Shown here: positions 47,701-56,517 of the stretch, one piece after another
Position numbering within the stretch: the first letter of the stretch is position 1
Layout of the letters: every line of letters starts with the position of its first letter
Assembly: GCA_907165275.2 (NCBI GenBank)
Contig: OU015663.1
Coordinates: forward strand, 2,182,501 to 2,246,500
Reading direction: 5' to 3'
From: Zygaena filipendulae
Lineage: Eukaryota > Arthropoda > Insecta > Lepidoptera > Zygaenidae
DNA: 64,000 nt
The notes under the pieces: generated by a model
What the model was told of the DNA's origin: nothing
The model's input: the letters and a program-made list of their open reading frames with translations, nothing else
Databases searched by the model: none
Translations under genes and position numbers: made by a program

Positions 47701-50700
47701 ATGATTAGTTCTCTCGTGTAACTGTTCATGTCGCATTACACAAGTTTAGTGAGATTGTCTTCACCATCAGGTAAGATGGTTTTTAGTTTTTACTGCCAGA
47801 TGAAACCTTTATCCACAGATCATACAACAAAATAAGTGATGCCCATTGTTTATTTCTACGAGTATAATTGTTTTATCAAATCTAATCTTTGTTGCGTCAG
47901 ATCTATGGTATCTATCTCTTTTTTGCCGCACCAAATATTATTGTACAGTCAACAGCAAAAGTAGATGATCAAAATCAGAAATTCAATACTAATGAACGGA
48001 GTTCGCGTCAGAACTGTGTGGCGTCGAAGTGATTCAAAAGTATGTGATTGTAAATTATACCAAACATTTACTACTAGTACAGCTGCCATATATTCGTGAT
48101 CAGTTTTGACTCCAAAAGTTATAAACTCAATTCACATCAGAACTAAGAATTAAAAAAAAATTCAAACCTAGTGAACAATTAAAATCAAAACTGAGGCCAC
48201 GTAATCATGAGGCAAATAATTCATCCGTACTTATTTTATAATTATCCCAGTAATTTAATTTGTTATTTTTTAGAGAGAAATTTTTAAAATCGGTCCAGTA
48301 ATTTTTGAGTTAAATCCTAACAAACAAACAAACAAAAAATCAAATCTTTCCTCTTTATAATATTAGAATAGATTTCTTGTAAGACACAAGAAAATGTCTT
48401 ATAAATGTGCAAAAGGCGTAACGTCTGCCCGTGACGTGTGGCAGGACGTCCCCGGGCACGCTGGCGCGCGAGCTGGTGGAGAAGGGCGGCGACCGGAGCA
48501 TCGAGCTGACGGTGCGGCGCCGCGTGCGGCTCGAGGGCGCCGAGCTCGAGGAGTGGCGCCAGCTGCAGCGCGAGCGGCTCGCCGCCACCGTCAAGTGAGG
48601 TTTTTTTTTTATTATTAACTATCTGGTGCCCGCGGTTTCGCCCGCGTTAATTTCGGAGTTCCCGCGGAAAATCTGGGATAAAAAAAATTCATTGCATGCC
48701 TTATCTACCCAACCGATCTTCATTAAATCCTGTATACACGTTCAAGTACACAGGGCACTCTTAATCGCGAAATTAACGCGGGTAGAACCGCAGGGAGTAG
48801 CTAGTAAATAAATAAATGATCTGGTATCAGGGAGGAGATAGCGGGCGTGTCGTCGGACTCCGACTCGGACGGCGACCTCGAGATGTGGGTGGTGACCGGC
48901 CGGCACGACATCCCGGTGCGGCACGACGCGCGCCCCGCCGGCGGCTTCAAGAGCAACAAGCGGCATCACGCCATGTACCCGTGCCACGAGGAGCGCACCC
49001 GCGCCGACGACTACGGGGAGGTCATCAAGGTACGTGCGGGGCGGCGGGGGTGGCGCGGAACCACCCCCTGGTGCGGCACCATAGCCCGGTGCGGCACCAC
49101 AGCCCGGTGCGGCACGACAGCCCGGTGCGGCACCACAGCCCGGTGCGGCACCACAGCCCGGTGCGGCACCACAGCCCGGTGCGGCACCACAGCCCGGTGC
49201 GGCACCACAGCCCGGTGCAGCACCACAGCTCGGGGCGGTGCGGCACCACAACCCGGGGTGGCGTGGCACCACAGCCCGGGGCGGGGCGCACCACAGCCCG
49301 GGGCGGTGCGGCACCACAGCCCGGGGCGGTGCGGCACCACAGCCCGGGGTGGTGCGGCACCACAGCCCGGGGCGGTGCGGCACCACAGCCCGGGGCGGGG
49401 TGGCACCTCAGCCCGGGGCGGTGAGGCACCACAGCCCGGGGCGGGGCGGCACCACAGCCCGGGGTGGTGCGGCACCACAGCCCGGGGCGGGGCGGCACCA
49501 CAGCCCGGGGTGGTGCGGCACCACAGCCCGGGGCGGGGCGGCACCACAGCCCGGGGCGGCGCGGCACCACAGCCCGGGGCGGGGCGGCACCACAGCCCGG
49601 GGCGGTGCGGCACCACAGCCCGGGGCGGTGCGGCACCACAGCCCGGGGCGGGGCGGCACCACAGCCCGGGGCGGTGCGGCACCACAGCCCGGGGCGGGGC
49701 GGCACCACAGCCCGGGGCGGGGCGGCACCACAGCCCGGGGCGGTGCGGCACCACAGCCCGGGGCGGTGCGGCACCACAGCCCGGGGCGGTGCGGCACCAC
49801 AGCCCGGGGCGGTGCGGCACCACAGCCCGGGGCGGGGCGGCACCACAGCCCGGGGCGGGGCGGCACCACAGCCCGGGGCGGTGCGGCACCACAGCCCGGG
49901 GCGGGGCGGCACCACAGCCCGGGGCGGTGCGGCACCACAGCCCGGGGCAGTGCGGCACCACAGCCCGGGGCGGGGCGGCACCACAGCCCGGGGCGGGGCG
50001 GTAATAATCTGTGGCATAATGTACCACGTACGCTTGGTTTCCATGTCACAAATAGCTTAGTGCTTAGATAGATCTGTGTGTTGTGAAGACTGTTGTTACA
50101 ATTAAATAGTTAGTAGTTAAATAAAAAAATAAATAACTAATAATTATTTGCCGTTGCAGCCAGAAGACTACAGACTCGCTGAGATAATGGACACGGAGGG
50201 AGAGATCCGCGACGCGCCGCCCGCGCCCGCGCCCAAACTGGAGCCGGAGGGTAGGCCTCTTGCCGATAATTATATCTGAAATAAAATGAACTAACCTACA
50301 AGTTGTATTTCGCGATTTTAATCCCGTTATTTTTGGAGTTCCTGCTGGAATTCCGAAAAGAAAAATACCCTGTGTCCTTTTTTGTACCTCTGACAACGTG
50401 TATGCAAAATTTCATGACGATCGGTTGAACCGTTAAGACGTGAAAATGTAACAAACAAACAGGCTCATAGTCGCATTTATATAATAAGAAAAAAATATAA
50501 GAAGTGTAAATGACAGCATTTATAGGCAAAGGCATATAGGCAGGTATAATAATAGCCATGTTTCCCGGGGAATGAAGATCAAAATTCCATTTAGTCCATT
50601 AGTTAGATCAGTATATTTATTACTCTGAGATTAGATAAAAAAAATAATAGACAGGTATATTTTGGTTTTTCAAATAAAGTAAAAAAAACAACAGATAAAG

Positions 50701-53700
50701 TGCATCGAAAGTTTAGGAGTAGGGGCATCGTGACGTCACAACGTGAGACGCAACGCGGAGCATGCAAGAGATATTATAATTTAGCTATATACCATAAGCA
50801 ATGTGTAGGCATGTACATAGCCTGTTATCTCCGCCCACAGAGGAGGTGTCCGAGGTGCCGAGCAAGTGCGTGTCGAGCGTGCGCGTGGTGCGCGTGCAGG
50901 CCGGCGTGCAGTACATCGAGCTGGAGGGCCGCTGCGACAGCGACTCCATGGAGCGCGTGCTGTCGCACACGCGGCCGCGCGCCGTCGTCGCGCTGCGTGC
51001 GCACGCGCCGGCGCTGCAGCGGCTGCGGTGAGTGCCCGCTGGGGGGGCGCGCGTGCCCCGACGGGGACCGGGGGGGCGCGCGCGGCCCGAAGGGGACCGG
51101 GGGGGCGCGCGCAGCCCGAAGGGGACCGGGGGGGCGCGCGCGGCCCGAAGGGTACCGGGTAGGCGCGCGCGGCCCTAAGGGGACCGGGGGGGCGCGCGTG
51201 GCCCGAAGGGGACCGGGGGGGCGCGCGCGGCCCGAAGGGGACCGGGGGGGCGCGCGTGGCCCGAAGGAGACCGGGAGGCGCGCGCGGCCCGAAGGGGACC
51301 GAGGGGGCGCGCGTGACCCGAAGGGGATTGGGGGCGCGCGCGCGGCCCGAAGGGGAATGAAATAATATGTTAAAGAAAGAAGAAAAGAGAAGGGTAAAGA
51401 AATGTGTTAAACGCTTTATGGTCATGTCAACTTAGTCACTGTTTTCAAAATGCACAGTTTTGGGAATATTGTATTAAATATACTTGGGATGGCAGCAAAA
51501 GAAGTTTTGGACAAGTTAGAGCATTTGCTCTAACTTCCTTTGCAACGGTGGCGCGCCTGCCCCGCCTACATGTCCTCTCTAGTTAATTTATTTGCTCTGT
51601 GGTGCGACCGCACCCGCCACTAGACTTGTGCACGTACCATAGTAACTACTCTGGTTTTACACTGTGTATACAATTTGTTAATCGAAGCATTTATCAAATT
51701 CACAGGAAAATGTGCGAAGCTCACGGCATAGAGAAAGTGTTCACGCCCAGCCGGGGGGAGACGGTCGACGCCACGACCGAGTCGCATATATATCAGGTGC
51801 GTGCTCTCGGATATACTAGGGACTTCGAATAAAATACGCGCCCACTTGTCTAGCGTTTATCTATGCAACAGTTTTTATTTTAACGTGTCGTACGAGCGGT
51901 AGTCAATAGTCAATAGTCAAATAATTTATTCAAATTAGGCCCATAATGTGGCTCTTTTTGACGTCAATAAAATTACAGTTATTATGACAGCACCCATAAA
52001 ATATCCACCCTTAACAGCTTCCTAGTGCTATGGCTGAAGAGAAGAAGCTGCGCAACAAACTCTACAGCAGCACGCTGTCAGTTTAAAATAGGAGTTTACG
52101 AATACTGGTCCGTGTCTATCCGCGTCTGCGCGGCCGGGTTACGAATCAAATCAAATCAAATCATTTATTCTGCCATTGGATACAATATTATGTATACTTA
52201 GACATGTCAAATTAAAAAAAAGGCGACGATACGATAGATTTGAATACATTAATACGCTCTCTATATAGGAGAATATTATTTTGTTTGCGACGGAACGTGT
52301 CTGGCACGCTCAATGTCTGTAGATATAAAGGCACGCTCAATGTTTGTAGATATAAATGGACCTTTGCATCTGGACCCTTATTCACTATGACTACAACGTG
52401 TTGCGTTAAGATAAGGCGCCACTTAAATTGCTTTTCACTCGTGTTCAAAGAATTATCACTTTAAAAAAATACATTTACCTACAACGTTTCTTTTGAATCG
52501 AATTGATAAACTTTATTTGACACAACACAAAGATTTACAGCATACGTATACAACAACTAAACATATATAACAAGTATTGAGGGTTCGCCTCTCAACCGAC
52601 GGACAGACGCCACCAGCCGAACAGATCATAAAGAATATATCTTAATATATATAAATCACGTGTCACGTTGTTTGTCCGCGATGGACTCCGAAACTACTGA
52701 AAGGATTTTGATAAAATTTTGTAACCATTTATAATATTATGGTCCAACGTGAAGATAGGATAGTTCTTATCCCGGAACTCCCGCGGGAACTCCGGAGTTA
52801 ATGCGGGGAACAGCTAATCACCGTAAACTACTCTCAGGGGTACAAAGAAGGACGTCGAGTACTTTTTTCCCGGAATGGGGATGTGGACTACTTTTGAAAA
52901 TCAAAATTCTAATTAGTCCGTCAGTTAAAAAATAAAAAAAACAATAGACACGTATTTTTTGCTTTTTCAAATAAATTAAAATATACGGAGATAAAGCGCA
53001 TTAAAGTTTAGAGTGAGGGGGTCGTGACGTCACTAACCGCTAAAACCGCCATACAAACTGTCAGAATAGTGACGTCACGCAAAATTTCAACTCAATATAT
53101 TGCCGTTATTTTTTGATTACCTAAAAAAAGAAAAAATACGTGTCCAATATTTTTTGCATCAGGAACGTTTGAGATTGTGTTTTTGCAAGAAATGTTGTTG
53201 GTCGTAGTGAATAAGGGCCCCGGAGTCGAGGAAAAGGCGTGAGGAACTTCGTTCCTGCCGCGGTCCCCTCGACAGTTGTGTCCCGCTGCGATGACACAGT
53301 GAGTACTGAGTGCGTCCGTCTTGCAGGTGCGGCTGACGGACGCGCTGATGGGCGAGCTGGCGTGGCGCAGCGCCGGCGACGCGGAGCTGGCGTGGCTGTC
53401 GGCGCGCGTGGCCGAGCGGCGCCGCGCGCGCGACCACGCCGACGCCGCGCCCGGTCGATATCTATCCTACTACCTAATATTATAAATGTGAAAGTGTAGA
53501 TGTTTGGATGTTTGTTACTCAATCACGCAAAAACGGCTGAACGGATTCGGATGAAATTTGGCATGCACGTTGTCAGGAGTACAGAGAAGGACATAGGGTT
53601 ATTATTACATTATCCCGGAATTCCCGCGGGAACTCCGAAATTACCGCAGGTGAAACCGCGCGGCACAGCTTGTACTATAATAAAAGAGTAGAATGCGCGA

Positions 53701-54848
53701 TTCTGTACATTGAATGTTTTTAACGAAAACTGACAGGGGACGATAAAAGAACAGTAACCAACCACAAAAAAAGAGTTTTTAAAAATCTTTTCTGTTTGCA
53801 CAGGTAGATTAAACTAAGCCTGTGGAGCTAAGATGCGCAACACGATAAAATCTTATCGAGCCATTTTATCGATTCTCGTCGACAAAGCCATACAATATGT
53901 CGACGAGAATCGACAAAATGGCTCGATAAAATTTTATCGTGTTGCGCATCTTAGCCCGGCTGGAGCTACATATAGGCTTTGTTTCATTGAAATCGGATGT
54001 CGGGAAAAAAGTTGTTGTATAAAAACCTTTCACGCGGGCGTAACCGCGGGGCACAACAAGAGTCTAATATATGCGTTTTCCCCTTGCAGAGGAGAACGCG
54101 GAGGACGAGCTGATGGCGCTGGAGCCGCACTTGGGCGCGCCGCACGCCGCCGCCTTCGTGAACACGCTGCGGCTGTCGGAGCTGCGCGCGGCGCTGGCGC
54201 GCGCCGGCCTCGCCGCCGAGTTCGTGGGCGGCGCGCTCGAGTGCTGCAGCGGCACGCTCGCCATACGACGGGTACGCCCCACCACCACTACCACCACTGC
54301 ATATACAACGTGTTAATGAATTAACTGAAAACTAGAAAGCAGTTTGCTCAGAATCGACTAGCGAATCGATCGCACTATATTTTAATATGGGTTATATTTT
54401 TTCATTTTTACCAGCCCATGTCTAAATTATTTATAATACAATATTATGCGCGTACGCCGCCCGCGGCAAAAAAATTCGAACCGGTAGGCGCGGGCGTAGC
54501 GCTTGGAATTTCTTAGATAGGTCACCTCCAAACTAATCTTGAATAACTTTTAAAGTATAAATTTTTTCGACATAAATTATATTTTAATCATATTATTGTT
54601 TATTTTTGTAAATGGGGTGTATCAGGTTTTTAGTTAATTCATTAACACGTTGTATAGCAGCGGCGTAGCGTAGGTCGCTAGCGCCCGGTGCTGATTTTTT
54701 TTTTTTTTTTATTTTCGTACCCTGGATATACAAACCAATAATTTTGTTGTGACAGTTGGACAGCGGGCGAATAGCGCTGGAGGGCGTGGTGTCCGAGGAG
54801 TACTACAAAGTGAGGGATCTGCTCTACAGCCAGTTCGCTATAGTGTGA
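44788..54848 (+). CDS. CPSF2: Cleavage and polyadenylation specificity factor subunit 2 (CPSF100), 13 exons, complete
   Basis: Coding exons: 44788-44936, 45446-45711, 46154-46399, 46479-46666, 47035-47258, 48445-48594, 48831-49029, 50160-50250, 50841-51027, 51706-51796, 53327-53453, 54090-54271, 54756-54848. Phases agree throughout, giving 730 residues from [12 protein letters not shown] to the C-terminal QFAIV; vertebrate CPSF2 is about 780. CPSF100 is the catalytically inactive partner of the endonuclease CPSF73 in the nuclear mRNA 3'-end cleavage complex, with symplekin. Residues 1 to ~220 are the metallo-beta-lactamase fold. Its metal motif is degenerate, as is normal for CPSF100: HSDPLH (62-67) replaces HxHxDH. 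Exons 4-6 carry the beta-CASP region ([25 protein letters not shown]). The C-terminal domain includes [18 protein letters not shown]. The acidic linker after exon 7 is short, which explains part of the reduced length. Exons 5-13 are much richer in GC than exons 1-4. The exon 11 donor (GTCGAT) is weak but is the one that keeps phase. Confidence 0.96.
46738..47011 (-). mobile_element. Family A MITE (A8) in CPSF2 intron 4
   Basis: Inverted copy lacking its outermost left end; contains TGACGTCA twice and TTACGTAA. Its right end lies about 24 bases before exon 5, and a CTGAC branch-site-like word (46999-47003) falls inside it. Confidence 0.75.
47266..47425 (+). mobile_element. Family F fragment F3 abutting the CPSF2 exon 5 donor
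   Basis: CTTATTCACTATGACCAACA to TGTATTTTTTTGGAC matches the left ~160 bases of family F. It begins eight bases after the exon 5 end. Related fragments are at 52374-52495 and 53156-53221 in intron 10, and 6322-6363. Confidence 0.7.
48619..48804. mobile_element. Head-to-head family B fragments in CPSF2 intron 6
   Basis: A minus-oriented 3' part (CTGGTGCCCGCGGTTTCGCC) is followed by a plus-oriented one ending GCAGGGAGTAGCTAG, together an inverted pair filling most of this 236-base intron. Other family B fragments in CPSF2 introns: 45190-45231, 48225-48372 and 50308-50490. Confidence 0.55.
49067..50003 (+). repeat. GC-rich minisatellite in CPSF2 intron 7 (18-bp, then 23-bp units)
   Basis: The array starts about 37 bases after the exon 7 donor. 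About 9 units of 18 bp (CCCGGTGCGGCACCACAG) run to ~49230. They are followed by about 33 units of a 23-bp form that has five extra bases, changing CCCGG to CCCGGGGCGG. Units alternate irregularly between a T and a G variant (GCGGTG and GCGGGG), with a few others. Nearly every 23-bp unit holds a CCCGGG SmaI site, and G-variant units read GGGGCGGGGCGG, which could fold as a G-quadruplex. No unit has a stop in any frame, so long open frames appear on both strands. The right end abuts a 5'-truncated family D SINE. Confidence 0.95.
50004..50091 (+). mobile_element. 5'-truncated family D SINE tail after the intron 7 minisatellite
   Basis: The stretch matches the 3' part of the family D SINE (compare 31665-31745): ATGTACCACGTACGCTTGG, then CACAAATAGCTTAGTG and AGATCTGTGTGTTGTGAAG. 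The tRNA-like head is missing, and the array runs directly into the body. Confidence 0.7.
50573..50752 (-). mobile_element. Family A MITE fragment (A9) in CPSF2 intron 8
   Basis: Diverged partial inverted copy: ATCAAAATTCCATTTAGTCC, an AATAATAGACAGGTATATTTT stretch and one TGACGTCA. About 90 bases before exon 9. Confidence 0.65.
51041..51356 (+). repeat. GC-rich minisatellite in CPSF2 intron 9 (29-bp units)
   Basis: About 11 tandem units of 29 bp, each built as seven G, then CGCGCGCGGCCCGAAGGGGACC, spaced 28-29 bases apart. The array begins about 14 bases after the exon 9 donor at 51028. It is unrelated in sequence to the intron 7 array but sits in the same position relative to its exon. It creates spurious open frames of over 200 codons on both strands. 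Confidence 0.93.
52303..52356. repeat. 27-bp tandem duplication in CPSF2 intron 10
   Basis: GGCACGCTCAATGTCTGTAG plus ATATAAA, repeated once with a single C/T difference. Confidence 0.85.
52640..52820 (+). mobile_element. Helitron-like element, family B, in CPSF2 intron 10
   Basis: TATATATAAATCACGTGTC start region, GGAACTCCCGCGGGAACTCC, and an end near GCGGGGAACAGCTA. A short fragment (52826-52874) interrupted by MITE A10 follows. Confidence 0.5.
52874..53152 (-). mobile_element. Family A MITE (A10) in CPSF2 intron 10
   Basis: Well-preserved inverted copy with TGACGTCA at 53025-53032 and 53070-53077, cut off at AATATTTTTT where a family F fragment begins. It interrupts a family B element on its left (breaks after TTTTTTCCCGG). 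Confidence 0.82.
53465..53671 (+). mobile_element. Helitron-like element, family B, 11 bases after CPSF2 exon 11
   Basis: TCCTACTACCTAATATTATA start and GCGGCACAGCTTG end (CTAG changed to CTTG). The start lies immediately after the weak donor GTCGAT of exon 11, so nearly all of intron 11 is transposon. Confidence 0.7.
53673..54058 (+). mobile_element. Helitron-like B2 element split by a palindromic element, CPSF2 intron 11
   Basis: Left part ACTATAATAAAAGAGTAGAA to AAACTAAGCC and right part GGAGCTACATATAGGC to GCGGGGCACAACAAG match B2. The 140 bp palindromic element at 53821-53960 sits between them. Confidence 0.65.
53821..53960. mobile_element. Palindromic MITE J1 inside a B2 element
   Basis: Left arm GCTAAGATGCGCAACACGAT is mirrored by GTGTTGCGCATCTTAGC at the right, and the arms continue inward over ~55 bases (ATTTTATCGATTCTCGTCGAC and its complement) with a ~10 base loop. 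It could extrude as a long hairpin. Confidence 0.8.
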
Positions 54849-55412
54849 GCGGGGGCGAGCGACACGAAGACGGTGCCCAAATTTCTATCGGAGGCAAAAG
54901 AACAAAAGTATTTTTAACCGCAAAAAGGTTATCTTTTACCCTAGCACTGTATGCAAGAATATTAAAAAAATACATAACCGAAAAAACTAAATCCGATATA
55001 TAAATTGTATTGCTCGCCATCCTATGTTTTGTCGGCTGCGTTCCCCGTTTTTACAGTAAATTTCCTGGAAATCTAAGGTTGCCAACCCTAGCCGGAGGGG
55101 GTGGAGGTAATCTTATCTGCAGCATCCAGGCCCTCTATGGTTGGCCCAAACAAGTTTGGGGTTTTGTGAAAATTTAAAGTCTATTTTCCTTTTTTTCCTA
55201 TCCAACCAAATGTACTTTATTTGACGTCTACATTCACAGACAGACAGACTAAGCCAGTTCGGTTCTGTTCATCAAGCTGACAAAACATCTTGAAGTCAGG
55301 TAGGTATACAGGTTCTTGACACGGTGGGCCTACCATGTCATTCGTGTGGGTGCTGGGACATGACTGTATTATTAAATTGTAAATTTGTATTTGTTATGCA
55401 ATTAATTATGAA

Positions 55413-55418
55413 AATAAA
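55413..55418 (+). terminator. Candidate CPSF2 poly(A) signal AATAAA
   Basis: AATAAA lies 565 bases after the CPSF2 stop. A T-rich run follows within 25-35 bases (55442-55453), as expected for a downstream element. Other AATAAA-like words exist in the interval, so the true end of the 3'UTR is unproven. Confidence 0.4.
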
Positions 55419-56018
55419 TGCGTTACTATGTATTAAAAATGTTTTTTTTTTTTGTATTCTACAAATAATAATAATAATTTGTGTGATAGCGAACCAGTAT
55501 TCCCCATTATGAATCGCCAATAGAGGTAGTTGTGTGTAAACATTCTCACTATATCTCCACTTGACTAGCCATATTATATTGTTCCTTATGACAAAATACT
55601 AACTTTCTGAACGAACACACCTCTTTTTGCTCTCCTAACTAAAATACCTTCTTTTAATTATAATTTAATGTATTAGTGTTATATTATCCTTATGTAGTAG
55701 GTCGGTATATATGTATTACATTGTGCGTCCACCACCCGCTTCTAGTTTCTATCTACAGCTCTATCACCTTAAGGTTGCCTTGAAAAGATTTCCTCTAGCA
55801 ATATGGGCGCCTTTTGCTATGTCTTACCTTTTTTGTCCTAGTTTTACTATCTCTTTTGGAGTGTATTTGAATGTTTAAATCGAAGAGAAAAGAGGAATGT
55901 GGAGCTTTTGAGATAAGCAGGGGTAGGTATATCCACTGACTACTGATTAAACTACTGAGACTAGAAGCAGAATAATTGAGAAAAAAGTCTTGGTCTAATC
56001 AACCGCCGCAGTTGAACT

Positions 56019-56157
56019 GCGGGGCTAAGATGCGCAACACGATAAAATTTTATCGACCCATTTTAGCGATTCTCGTTGACATATTGTATCGTTTTGTCGA
56101 CGAGAATCGATAAAATGGCTCGATAAAATTTTATCGTGTTGCGCATTCTAGCCCCGC
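56019..56157. mobile_element. Palindromic MITE J2
   Basis: Same family as J1: GCGGGGCTAAGATGCGCAAC at the left and GTTGCGCATTCTAGCCCCGC at the right, with arms meeting near 56090. Outer ends are better kept than in J1. Confidence 0.8.
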
Positions 56158-56332
56158 TGATGAGACAAAAGTCAGTACCTACTACTGCGGTGGAACTGAT
56201 AAATTGAACTACTGGGAACAGACGCTTTCTGTAACTTTCGACCACTGGTATGCCTTTCGTGATCGGTTGAGTAGTTAACGCGTAAACAGTTAAACAAATA
56301 ACTTTCGCACAGGTGGATTAGCGAACTATCGT

Positions 56333-56517
56333 CTGCCCTCTTAGACAAGTTGACGATCTATGTATAGTCGTTAACGCTGTAGAAGAAAACTTAAGAACGT
56401 ATCGTAACGTATCACGTGGGCGCGAAAAATTGGACTTTTGATTGGACGACGATAGGACGTTCCTTAGTTTTCTATGCCTTGACGATTTTATAGAACGTCA
56501 ACTTGGCTAAGGGAGCA
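56333..56517. mobile_element. Family G element (G3)
   Basis: CTGCCCTCTTAGACAAGTTG against CAACTTGGCTAAGGGAGCAG, with matching inner GAAAACTTAAG and CTTAGTTTTC. Confidence 0.75.

Noticed and set aside
49067..50003. CRISPR-like array
   Set aside because: Units are directly tandem with no unique spacers, lie in an animal intron, and have no cas genes nearby.
48742..50071. Open frames of 200-385 codons on both strands across the intron 7 array
   Set aside because: A stop-free unit of 23 bp, not a multiple of three, cycles through all frames, so long frames arise automatically. Only the exon 7 frame has a real link to a gene.
50700..51425. Open frames of 214 and 221 codons over CPSF2 exon 9 and intron 9
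   Set aside because: They are in the wrong frame for exon 9 and are produced by the stop-free 29-bp array.
54749..55003. 84-codon frame over the last CPSF2 exon
   Set aside because: It is a shifted frame of exon 13; the CPSF2 frame ends in FAIV and TGA as expected for the family.
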